DNA of 7,556 nucleotides from Wenzhouxiangellaceae bacterium (lineage in GTDB: Bacteria > Pseudomonadota > Gammaproteobacteria > Xanthomonadales > Wenzhouxiangellaceae), in contig JALQZL010000071.1 of NCBI GenBank assembly GCA_023258355.1, forward strand, positions 1 to 7,556. Direction: 5' to 3'. Positions 1 through 5,969 of the stretch are shown here, in pieces. Position numbers and translations under genes: made by a program. Each line of letters starts with the position of its first letter. The stretch's first letter is position 1. The notes beneath the pieces are model-generated. The model had not been told where the DNA came from. It was given only the letters and a program-made list of their open reading frames with translations, and did no database searches.

Positions 1-792
1 CAAAAGTACATTGCCAATATCTTCTGGCGAAGAGAATCGACCATCGGTGCGCGCCATCACATCAAATTGTGGCGACGTGATGTTGCCTGCAGCCACATTC
101 ACGTTCTCCACACTCAGCTGATCGGCAATATTGCGAAGCGTCAGCCCATAGGAACGCAGACGGTCTTGATCAAGCACGACCTCAATCTCGCGGATCTGCC
201 CACCGGCAGCTTCCACGGTGGCCACGCCCTGAATAGACTGAAGCTGGGGTAACAAACGCTGCTCAACCCAATCGCGAACATCCCTTGGCGAGCGGGTGGC
301 CGAGGAAAATCCAGCTCGCCAAATTGACCACTCGCCCGGATCCCACTTACTCACTCTTGGCGAGTCCATATCCCTTGGCAACCTCGCCCGGGTGCTCTCA
401 ATGGCCCTGGCTGTGTTTTGTAGCGCCACATCAAGATCGACGCCATGCTCAAAGGTCAAACTGACGCTCGCTCGGCCCTCTGATGCTCTCGATGAGAGTT
501 TTGAGAGATTCTCTACACTGGCTAGCCCACGCTCCAAAACTCGCGTGACCTGCTCTTCCATGACCTCTGTCGCCACGCCGGGGTAATTCACACTCACTCT
601 GACAAGTGGATATTCAACTTCAGGCAACAGATTCACCGGCAAACGGCCGATGAAGAACAAACCCAACACCACAACAATGGACGCAATGGCAATCGTTCCG
701 ACAGGACGGCGGATCGCCGCGTGCGTGAGCCCACCGTAGTAGCGTGTGCCACGCGCTGGATCATGGGCATATCGATTGTCTGAAGCGCTCAC
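1..792 (-). CDS. RND efflux pump inner-membrane subunit (HAE1/AcrB-like), N-terminal part, cut by left edge
   Basis: I read 264 uninterrupted codons from a GTG at 792 to base 1; the rest of the roughly 1000-residue protein lies outside. RND pumps are proton-driven inner-membrane trimers that export drugs, solvents or other toxic compounds through a membrane fusion protein and an outer-membrane channel. The visible part matches the family: a cytoplasmic start, IRRP at 27-30, a first membrane helix at about 31-49, the family segment LPVNLLPEVEYP (51-62), then the periplasmic porter domain with VNYPG (68-72), an LTFEHGVD stretch, and QRLLPQLQSIQGVATVE followed by GLTLRNIADQL. The N-terminus before IRRP is about 15 residues longer than in AcrB. 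The GTG overlaps the stop of the fusion-protein gene as GTGA, and a GGAGGG Shine-Dalgarno at 799-804 sits 6 bases upstream, so coupled translation is likely. The substrate cannot be predicted. Confidence 0.93.
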   Translation of the reverse strand, partial: MSASDNRYAHDPARGTRYYGGLTHAAIRRPVGTIAIASIVVVLGLFFIGRLPVNLLPEVEYPLVRVSVNYPGVATEVMEEQVTRVLERGLASVENLSKLSSRASEGRASVSLTFEHGVDLDVALQNTARAIESTRARLPRDMDSPRVSKWDPGEWSIWRAGFSSATRSPRDVRDWVEQRLLPQLQSIQGVATVEAAGGQIREIEVVLDQDRLRSYGLTLRNIADQLSVENVNVAAGNITSPQFDVMARTDGRFSSPEDIGNVLL

Positions 793-1871
793 GAGGAACC
801 CTCCGACCAACTCACAATTCGCACACGATCTCCGTCACTCATTTCACTGGGATTGGCGGGCACCACACGCTCGCCAGGTGAAAGCCCAAAGGTCACTTCT
901 CTGAGTGCGCCTCGACTCATACCAAGCTCTACCACCCGTCGCTCTAAGCGCATGTCTTCTGTGATCACCATCACATAAGCCTCATCATTTTCCTGAGCGA
1001 TGGCGATGGCCGGTATGGCAAGAATATCCTGATAGGATTCAACGAGTAATTCCACTCGAGCCAAATAGCCTGGACGTAAGGCCATTGTCTCTTCATTCTT
1101 CAACTCTACCTCTACAGTAATCAACCGGCTGGCTTGATCAGCTGCTGGAAAGATCCGGCGGATGGCGCCTTGAATAAGGCGGTCGGGATCAACCGCATCG
1201 ACCGTCACATCAACCAACTGCCCCACCCTCAACTGCCCGACGTCAAGCTCTGAGACGCCCAAGCGAATCACCAACGAGGAAAGGTCCGCCACCGAAAATA
1301 AAGCGCCGTGACGTGCCACGGCTTCTCCAGGCTCAACCATTCGATCGACCACCGTTCCGCTGACAGTGGACTTGAGCAGGCCAAAGTCAACCCGCGTTTG
1401 CCATAGTTCTACATCACTCTTGGCGATTGCCAACTCAGCTTTCGCCGTCTCATAGCTGGCTTGATCCACATAATCCCGCGCTTTTAATTGCTCGAACCGA
1501 TCAAAATTGGCTTGTCTTTCCAGCAATCTTGCTTTGGCTCTCGCCAGCTCGGCTCTTTGCTCACGAACGTCGATCTCAGCCAGCGTATCTCCTTCGCGGA
1601 CCATGTCGCCCTCTTCCACTGACACAGAGACGACTATGCCATCTGTTCTCGCCGCCAAATCAATGGTTCTCAAAGCCTCAATCGGGTTGGACAATGTGAC
1701 CGATCGCGAGAGATCTTGCCGAGTCACGGGCACTGATAAAACGGGATAAACAGGCCGCATCCGCTCGCCATAACCTAAACTGGTTGTTTCTGGCTGCTGA
1801 GTGCAAGCCAAAAGAAAAAGTGGCATCAAAAAGATGATCACTGACCCTGGTTTGAATGCTCTGGTGATCAA
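789..1871 (-). CDS. RND efflux membrane fusion protein, periplasmic adaptor lipoprotein (AcrA/MexH-like)
   Basis: This 360-residue protein would bridge the RND pump encoded next to it and an outer-membrane channel. It has a lipoprotein signal peptide: hydrophobic residues 10-22 ending in a lipobox L20-L21-A22-C23. The biotinyl-lipoyl-like half motifs are at about 73-101 (ARTDGIVVSVSVEEGD) and 167-195 (SGTVVDRMVEPGEAV). They flank a short alpha-helical hairpin rich in A, E, R, K and Q at about 102-155. The beta-barrel and membrane-proximal domains follow, with LRPGYLARVEL and LAIPAIAI as typical segments. Residue +2 after the lipid cysteine is Thr, not Asp, so E. coli rules would not predict inner-membrane retention. 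The start is TTG: a strong GAGGGAGG Shine-Dalgarno lies 5 bases upstream and the signal peptide begins there. No outer-membrane channel gene is visible; it could lie beyond the left edge or elsewhere in the genome. Confidence 0.94.
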   Translation of the reverse strand: MITRAFKPGSVIIFLMPLFLLACTQQPETTSLGYGERMRPVYPVLSVPVTRQDLSRSVTLSNPIEALRTIDLAARTDGIVVSVSVEEGDMVREGDTLAEIDVREQRAELARAKARLLERQANFDRFEQLKARDYVDQASYETAKAELAIAKSDVELWQTRVDFGLLKSTVSGTVVDRMVEPGEAVARHGALFSVADLSSLVIRLGVSELDVGQLRVGQLVDVTVDAVDPDRLIQGAIRRIFPAADQASRLITVEVELKNEETMALRPGYLARVELLVESYQDILAIPAIAIAQENDEAYVMVITEDMRLERRVVELGMSRGALREVTFGLSPGERVVPANPSEMSDGDRVRIVSWSEGSS

Positions 1872-1876
1872 AAAAG

Positions 1877-1884
1877 CCTCCCTC
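1877..1884 (-). promoter_or_regulatory. Shine-Dalgarno of the fusion-protein gene, decides a TTG start
   Basis: On the minus strand GAGGGAGG is followed by five bases (CTTTT) and then TTG. No in-frame ATG lies nearby, and the predicted signal peptide begins at this codon, so the TTG is the supported start. Confidence 0.8.
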
Positions 1885-1933
1885 GTGCCTGCCTATGCTC
1901 TGTGCGCTTTGGCTGGTGTTAACCTTGCCAACG

Positions 1934-1955
1934 ACTATCGCTAAACTATCACTAA
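1934..1955 (-). repeat. Tandem 11-bp direct repeat in the efflux operon leader
   Basis: Two adjacent 11-base units differ at one position. On the plus strand they are ACTATCGCTAA and ACTATCACTAA; on the minus strand TTAGTGATAGT and TTAGCGATAGT. The spacing is about one helical turn, so a protein could bind both units on one DNA face. They lie about 5 to 26 bases downstream of the transcription start predicted from the minus-strand promoter at 1967-1994, a usual place for a repressor operator. The repeat is seen directly; the regulatory role is inferred. Confidence 0.5.
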
Positions 1956-1966
1956 CCCAACAGCAT

Positions 1967-1994
1967 ATTATGGCGCAAGTGAGCGCCATGACAA
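1967..1994 (-). promoter_or_regulatory. Candidate sigma70 promoter of the efflux operon
   Basis: On the minus strand, TTGTCA (1994-1989, 5 of 6 to consensus) is separated by 16 bp from CATAAT (1972-1967, 5 of 6). Transcription would start near 1960 and leave a leader of about 88 bases before the TTG start at 1871. It is the best promoter match I found upstream of the fusion-protein gene. The boxes were found by eye and have no experimental support. Confidence 0.55.
1970..1989. promoter_or_regulatory. Perfect 7-bp inverted repeat in the promoter spacer, candidate operator
   Basis: ATGGCGC (1970-1976) and GCGCCAT (1983-1989) are exact reverse complements around a 6-bp centre, giving a 20-bp dyad. 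It fills the spacer between the candidate -35 and -10 boxes of the efflux promoter and touches both. This is the expected form and position for an operator of a dimeric repressor; TetR-family regulators commonly control RND operons this way. No such regulator gene is visible in the window, so the binding protein is unknown. Confidence 0.5.
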
Positions 1995-2137
1995 AGCCTC
2001 AGCCTACACCCAAGGATGAGTGTCAGCCCCGTCGTGACTTCAACGCAATGGGGTTGTTGATGTGACCTCATTTATTGATAGTTTGTTCATTTCATAAGTA
2101 TTTCACGCCATTGTGTGCCTAAATAGGCCAGCATTGC
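1995..2137. other. Gene-free spacer between the two promoters
   Basis: Part of the 310-base gap between the fusion-protein start and the tRNA gene. I see no credible coding region here. It holds an AT-rich stretch at about 2068-2105 and a small quasi-palindrome, GCCTA-AA-TAGGC, at 2117-2128, ten bases before the -35 box of the tRNA promoter. TGATAGTTT at 2076-2084 repeats, on the opposite strand, nine bases of the tandem repeat at 1934-1955. None of these has an assigned function. Confidence 0.4.
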
Positions 2138-2166
2138 TTGCGATGACAGATAGCATCTCTTATGAT
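2138..2166 (+). promoter_or_regulatory. Candidate sigma70 promoter for tRNA-Val
   Basis: TTGCGA (2138-2143), a 17-bp spacer, then TATGAT (2161-2166, 5 of 6). Transcription would start at about 2173, leaving a leader of about 9 bases before the mature tRNA end at 2182. Spacing and position are what is expected for a tRNA promoter. Confidence 0.65.
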
Positions 2167-2181
2167 GGAAGGCTATCTTTG

Positions 2182-2256
2182 GGGCGATTAGCTCAGCGGG
2201 AGAGCACTGCCTTCACACGGCAGGGGTCGCTGGTTCGATCCCAGCATCGCCCACCA
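2182..2256 (+). tRNA. tRNA-Val, anticodon CAC
   Basis: The 75-base gene folds as a standard cloverleaf. The acceptor stem is GGGCGAT/ATCGCCC, the D arm GCTC/GAGC, and the anticodon stem CTGCC/GGCAG around loop TTCACAC, whose middle three bases are the anticodon CAC (reads GUG). The T arm is GCTGG-TTCGATC-CCAGC. The 3' ACCA (discriminator A plus CCA) is encoded. The body closely resembles E. coli tRNA-Val. Its own promoter lies just upstream, and srkA begins 62 bases downstream with no visible terminator between them. Confidence 0.95.
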
Positions 2257-2318
2257 CTCACCCAAGTTGACCTCCCGCCTTACTGGGCTCAGTTGGCTGG
2301 CGAGTGTATGGAAAAATC

Positions 2319-3329
2319 ATGAGTGGCCTCGAACCTAATACCTACGACTTGACGCCTTTTTCTAACCTCACGCCCGATTGCGTGCTCGCCTCGGTAGAAT
2401 CCCTCGGATTTATTTGTGATGGTCGCCTACTTGCTCTCAATAGCTATGAAAACCGCGTTTGGCAAGTTGGGCTAGAGAACGACGCTCCCATAATTGTCAA
2501 ATTTTATCGACCACAACGTTGGTCAGATGATGCCATCATCGAAGAACACCATTTTGCTGAAGAACTCAGCGGACATGAATTACCCATCGTTGCCCCATTG
2601 AGATTAAACGGACAAACGCTTCACTTCTCTCAGGGTCACCGACTGGCTGTTTTCAGGCGCTTCGGTGGGCATGCGCCAGAACTTGCCGACAAAGACACGC
2701 TTGCGGCATTGGGCCGTCTAATGGGTCGTATCCATGCCGTGAGCGCCACCCAAGCATTTCAACATCGAACGACCCTGAGTCCAGCACAATGGGGTCAAAA
2801 TGCGATCGACTTTTTGATCACAGAAAACTGGATACCCCCCCATGTTAGCCATGCTTTTGAGACCATCGTGACCGACTTGATGACAGAAATTCATCATCTT
2901 TGGAATGACGGTCACGGCGTGTCTACCATTCGCCTCCACGGCGATTGTCATCCAGGCAATATTTTGTGTCGGGATGACCAAATACATTTCGTTGATTTAG
3001 ATGACTGTTGTATGGGCCCAGCGATTCAAGATTTATGGATGTGGCTGTCGGGTGATCATGCTGAACGAACGCAGCAACTTGGCTGGTTGGTCGATGCCTA
3101 TGAGTTGTTTTTCCCTTTTAATGCACCTGAAATCAGATTGATCGAGGCACTCAGGACACTTCGCATGATTCACTATCAAGCATGGATAGCGAGACGGTGG
3201 CAAGACCCTGCTTTTAAGAGGGCCTTCTCGTGGTTTGAGGGAGATCAACATTGGGAGCGCCTCATCGAACAGCTAAGAGAGCAACTCGATGAGATCCACC
3301 AACCGACTTTAGTACTCGACCGGAGCTGA
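2319..3329 (+). CDS. srkA: Stress response kinase A (SrkA/YihE family Ser/Thr protein kinase)
   Basis: The 336-residue product matches the SrkA family along its length (E. coli SrkA is 328). SrkA is a cytoplasmic protein kinase with an aminoglycoside-phosphotransferase fold. In E. coli it is linked to the Cpx envelope-stress response and protects against stress-induced death. Family signatures include LNSYENRVW near the N-terminus, IVKFYRPQRW with the likely ATP-binding Lys61, and the catalytic HGDCHPGN loop (His207, Asp209, Asn214). The metal-binding VDLDD follows at Asp226/Asp228, then GPAIQDLWMWLSGD and YQAWIARRWQDPAF. I chose ATG 2319, with GGA six bases upstream, over an in-frame GTG at 2304 that would add five residues; either is possible. 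In E. coli srkA sits before dsbA; here it follows a tRNA and leads a different operon. Confidence 0.95.
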   Translation: MSGLEPNTYDLTPFSNLTPDCVLASVESLGFICDGRLLALNSYENRVWQVGLENDAPIIVKFYRPQRWSDDAIIEEHHFAEELSGHELPIVAPLRLNGQTLHFSQGHRLAVFRRFGGHAPELADKDTLAALGRLMGRIHAVSATQAFQHRTTLSPAQWGQNAIDFLITENWIPPHVSHAFETIVTDLMTEIHHLWNDGHGVSTIRLHGDCHPGNILCRDDQIHFVDLDDCCMGPAIQDLWMWLSGDHAERTQQLGWLVDAYELFFPFNAPEIRLIEALRTLRMIHYQAWIARRWQDPAFKRAFSWFEGDQHWERLIEQLREQLDEIHQPTLVLDRS

Positions 3330-3335
3330 TGCATC

Positions 3336-4205
3336 ATGGCACACAGTCAGCCTCGTCTGCCTATCCATACGGAAGATGGTCACCACTTTGAGCTGATTCA
3401 GATCAGCGGCTCTGCACCTGATTGCCGCTTTCTCATGATCCCCGCGATGGGCATCACCGCCCGACAATACATTCCATTTGCCAAAGCGCTGGCTGAACAC
3501 AATGTAGAGGTGTTCATTCATGAATGGCGGGGGTTTGGCTCGTCAAACCAACGTGCGAAACGCCAATGTGATTGGGGCTATGCCACATTACTTTCGGACA
3601 TCGAAGCGAGTGTGGCAGCCATCAAAATACATGCAACTGAGGAATCAGCGCCGGTGATCATCGCGGGTCACAGTCTGGGTTCTCAATTGGCGCTTCTGGC
3701 ACTTGCGATGCATCCAGAATCGTTTAATGGCTATGTTTGTATTGCCGGTGGATCACCCTACTTTCATGTCTTCCCATGGCCGATGTCTTGGGCGCTTAAG
3801 GGGCTGTTTACTGGTATGCCAGCCATAGCTAAGCTAGTTGGACACTACCCAGGCTATCGTCTTGGCTTCGCTGGGAGAGAGGCCAGAGGCGTGATGGTGG
3901 ATTGGGCTCAGAGCGGTAAAACAGGCCAATATTGTCCCGCCAATTTCTCAAAAGACATGGAGACAGCGTTAAAGAATGTCAGAGCACCTTTGTTGGGCAT
4001 TCGGATGGCTGATGATTGGTTTGTTCCCCCTGATTCACTGACTTATTTACTGGATAAGTGCCCCAAGGCACCTTCCTGTCAAGCTGTTGTGACACGTTCA
4101 AATCCCAAGCTCAAAGTCGACCACTATCACTGGATGACAAACGCATCAGAAACCGTTAGCATAATTGACCGATGGATAAAACAGACTGTTTTCGAGCACA
4201 GCTGA
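3336..4205 (+). CDS. Alpha/beta hydrolase (COG4757-like), substrate unknown
   Basis: A 289-residue single-domain alpha/beta hydrolase without a signal peptide, probably cytoplasmic. The nucleophile elbow is GHSLG with Ser113. PAMGI at 36-40 corresponds to the oxyanion-hole strand turn and EWRGFGSS at 63-70 to the next conserved loop. The likely acid is Asp226 or Asp227 (MADDWFVPP), and the likely catalytic histidine is His263 or His265 (VDHYHWM). The layout resembles the predicted hydrolases of COG4757, whose substrates are mostly unknown; esterase, thioesterase or peptidase activity cannot be told apart here. The start follows the srkA stop by 6 bp, with GGAG ten bases upstream of the ATG, so the two genes are probably co-transcribed. 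Confidence 0.88.
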   Translation: MAHSQPRLPIHTEDGHHFELIQISGSAPDCRFLMIPAMGITARQYIPFAKALAEHNVEVFIHEWRGFGSSNQRAKRQCDWGYATLLSDIEASVAAIKIHATEESAPVIIAGHSLGSQLALLALAMHPESFNGYVCIAGGSPYFHVFPWPMSWALKGLFTGMPAIAKLVGHYPGYRLGFAGREARGVMVDWAQSGKTGQYCPANFSKDMETALKNVRAPLLGIRMADDWFVPPDSLTYLLDKCPKAPSCQAVVTRSNPKLKVDHYHWMTNASETVSIIDRWIKQTVFEHS

Positions 4206-4208
4206 CAG

Positions 4209-4215
4209 AAGGGGA
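4209..4215 (+). promoter_or_regulatory. Shine-Dalgarno of the SirB2-family gene, decides a TTG start
   Basis: AAGGGGA is followed by six bases and then TTG at 4222. It justifies the TTG start for a short membrane protein that has no nearby ATG. Confidence 0.75.
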
Positions 4216-4221
4216 AATCAA

Positions 4222-4599
4222 TTGAATAGCTATATCGCCTTCAAACATACGCACACCTTGTTGGCCTTTATTAGCGTTCTTGCCTTTGGCCTACGGGGTT
4301 ACACCCTGTTGGTTTTGAAGCGGCCGACGATCAGCCCATTTTTTCGAATCGCACCTCACGTTGTGAATACCGGCTTGGTTGTGCTTGGTCTTTACTTATG
4401 GCACCTTTCTATGTTGCCCTTGGCCAGTTGGTTCGGCCTGAAGTTGCTACTGGTGCTGACCTACTTTGCCATGGATGGGTTTGCCTTCAATCGGGCCAAG
4501 CACGGCCGCTACCATCAAGGCATTATTTTTTATCTGCTGGGTCTTGTTGCGGTTTTATTGGTTGTCTGGCTTGCTGTCAGCAAACCGATGCTGATGTGA
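4222..4599 (+). CDS. SirB2-family integral membrane protein
   Basis: A 125-residue protein with four predicted membrane helices at about 11-31, 46-63, 68-88 and 100-119. The N-terminal YxxxKHTH, RGY at 25-27, PHVV at 45-48 and the W-x-x-LK pattern at 70-74 fit the SirB2 family. That family was named for a Salmonella invasion-gene regulator locus, but its biochemical role is unclear. From memory, many members carry PHxxDT where this one has PHVVNT (Asn49). The start is TTG, supported by AAGGGGA at 4209-4215 six bases upstream and the lack of an in-frame ATG before residue 64. It lies 16 bp after the hydrolase and is probably the last gene of the srkA operon. Confidence 0.85.
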   Translation: MNSYIAFKHTHTLLAFISVLAFGLRGYTLLVLKRPTISPFFRIAPHVVNTGLVVLGLYLWHLSMLPLASWFGLKLLLVLTYFAMDGFAFNRAKHGRYHQGIIFYLLGLVAVLLVVWLAVSKPMLM

Positions 4600-4631
4600 C
4601 TCTCTTCATCGCCGCACCATTTACTCGGTGC

Positions 4632-5417
4632 TCAGTACTCGATGGCTTGGCCATCCCAAGCAAAAAATCCGCCGCTTTGCTCTGGACCAAGCCCAGACAG
4701 GACATTCATTAACTGCGCAGCGACAAAACTTGGTGTGAATAACTTGCCCGTGGGCACATTGGCCTGAAATGGTTTTGACAACGCTGAATCTGTTGTGCCG
4801 GGGTGCAAGGCCGCAATAATCAGGTGTGGATAGCGTCGCCGACATTCAATGCTGGCGGTCTTCAATATCTGATTTAAGGCCGCTTTACTGGCTCGGTAGC
4901 TATACCAGCCACCGACTCGATTATCGGTAATGGACCCGACACGTGCAGAGAGTGCCGCCCAAATGGCAGGCACTGTCTTATCCATCTTCTCAGTCATCAT
5001 GCTCAAAAGTAACGCATTGCCCCAAGCGTTGACTGACATCACTGAATCAAAGCCATGCCGCGTGATGTCCTCCAAACGCTTCTCCGGCCAAATTGAATGA
5101 CTTTTGTCGTGCAAAAGGCCAGAGGCATTGATCAGTAACCGCAGTCGTTTGTCTCCAACAAACTCACTCAGAGATTCGACACTATCCTCTTCAGTAATAT
5201 CCACATCCACAACAGATAGCCGGTCCGGATAGCGCTGCTTGAGATCAGCCAATTCACTCGATGACGTGGCGCGCCGAGCAGCCGCGATCATCTCAAGCTC
5301 ACCTGATTGCTGAAGTTGGTGCTCAACCAACGCCAAGCCAACGCCACCAGAGGCGCCAATGACAAGTTGTACACCTTGGCTGAGGTCGAGTGGGTGGGTC
5401 GCTGAGACGGAATTCAT
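4632..5417 (-). CDS. Short-chain dehydrogenase/reductase (SDR), C-factor-like
   Basis: A 261-residue classical SDR, expected to be a cytoplasmic NAD(P)-dependent oxidoreductase. The cofactor-binding GASGGVG is at 21-27, and basic residues Arg48/Arg49 after the second strand favour NADPH. NASG is at 97-100 and the structural Asn of VNAWG is Asn130. The active site is Y174-x-x-x-K178 (YRASK), with the catalytic Ser in SARVGSI (Ser157 or Ser162). LHPGTTDSALSKPF follows. The DNRVGGWYSYRASKAALN region is typical of the C-factor/sniffer-like SDR branch. The substrate is unknown. It converges with the SirB2 gene (32 bp between stops) and diverges from the lipoprotein gene (46 bp between starts). No clear Shine-Dalgarno precedes the ATG. 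Confidence 0.9.
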   Translation of the reverse strand: MNSVSATHPLDLSQGVQLVIGASGGVGLALVEHQLQQSGELEMIAAARRATSSSELADLKQRYPDRLSVVDVDITEEDSVESLSEFVGDKRLRLLINASGLLHDKSHSIWPEKRLEDITRHGFDSVMSVNAWGNALLLSMMTEKMDKTVPAIWAALSARVGSITDNRVGGWYSYRASKAALNQILKTASIECRRRYPHLIIAALHPGTTDSALSKPFQANVPTGKLFTPSFVAAQLMNVLSGLGPEQSGGFFAWDGQAIEY

Positions 5418-5463
5418 GATGATATTGATTACATTGATGACGGCCTTCCATTATGATGGCTGT

Positions 5464-5958
5464 ATGTCACAAATCTGTCCTCGTCTCTTCACATGGCTTG
5501 CCAAACGCTCGATCGTGCTGTGCATGAGCATGCTTGTCTTGATTTCATGTAGCCCATCTGAGCGGGTCAATGAACCACCCGTTGTCCGCATTGCCAGCGT
5601 TGAGAGGCTGGATGGCAATATTGTTGCCATTGATCTCATGCTAACCAACCTAAACCCTGCCGCTTTGGTGGCCAAGCAGGCGACTCTGGAGTTGGCTTTA
5701 GATGACGCCACCTGGGTTCAGTGGACTGCCAGCGTGAACTGGTTGGTGCCATCCAGTGCCAGAGAAGTTGTCCAGCTCCGTGCTGAATCTCAAAATGAAA
5801 TGGCTAACACATGGCTAGATGAGGTGGCGAATGCACAAAGGCCAAGCTTGCCTTGGAAACTCACCCTCGGTATCACTCTCGCTGATGATCGGGTGTTAGA
5901 AGCCGACGGCATGGGATTTTTGTATCGGGTACCCGGCAATCAGAATCGATTCAGATAA
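5464..5958 (+). CDS. LEA14-like (late embryogenesis abundant type 2 domain) lipoprotein
   Basis: A 164-residue predicted lipoprotein: basic n-region (Arg7, Lys14, Arg15), hydrophobic residues 17-28, lipobox L26-I27-S28-C29, and Ser at +2, which suggests the outer membrane. The mature part looks like a single beta-sandwich of the LEA14/water-stress type. It has VVRIASVERL, then IDLMLTNLNPAALVA with the family's N-x-N-P turn (Asn62, Asn64, Pro65), a second amphipathic strand set, and VLEADGMGFLYRVP at the end. Related small bacterial lipoproteins are common in gammaproteobacteria, but their function is not settled. I chose ATG 5464 because it puts the signal peptide at the N-terminus; in-frame ATGs further upstream would bury it and overlap the SDR gene. 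No clear Shine-Dalgarno is visible. It is the first gene of a likely three-gene operon. Confidence 0.78.
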   Translation: MSQICPRLFTWLAKRSIVLCMSMLVLISCSPSERVNEPPVVRIASVERLDGNIVAIDLMLTNLNPAALVAKQATLELALDDATWVQWTASVNWLVPSSAREVVQLRAESQNEMANTWLDEVANAQRPSLPWKLTLGITLADDRVLEADGMGFLYRVPGNQNRFR

Positions 5959-5969
5959 AGGAAATAATC

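Noticed and set aside
281..381. Repeated TCCCTTGG/TTGGCGAG words within the RND gene
   Set aside because: They fall in coding sequence, are irregularly spaced and translate to normal family residues; likely chance or codon bias.
67..586. Open frames on the plus strand at 67-252 and 296-586
   Set aside because: They lie wholly antisense to the RND pump gene, whose minus-strand reading matches the family throughout.
1427..1989. Plus-strand frames at 1427-1749 and a minus-strand frame at 1678-1989
   Set aside because: They are shadows of the fusion-protein gene. The minus frame crosses its start region and the candidate operator and has no recognisable domain.
2261..2287. Imperfect hairpin CCCAAGT/ACTGGG after the tRNA
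   Set aside because: Bulged short stem, large loop and no T-run; not a credible intrinsic terminator or attenuator.
2253..2318. Possible integration site at the tRNA 3' end
   Set aside because: No integrase, no repeated tRNA end and no foreign-looking genes follow; the next gene is the conserved srkA.
2113..2322. Plus-strand frame of 69 codons
   Set aside because: It runs straight through the tRNA-Val gene and its promoter, so it is almost certainly not coding.
4614..4631. Hairpin GCACC-N8-GGTGC between the convergent SirB2 and SDR genes
   Set aside because: Only 5 bp of stem and no T-run on either side, so I do not call it a terminator, although the position would suit one.
4398..4712. 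Plus-strand frame of 104 codons
   Set aside because: It overlaps the SirB2-family gene in another frame and the end of the SDR gene on the opposite strand; composition is not protein-like.
5359..5463. Upstream in-frame ATG at 5359 for the lipoprotein gene
   Set aside because: It would add 35 residues before the signal peptide and place the start inside the SDR gene; the lipobox position fits ATG 5464.
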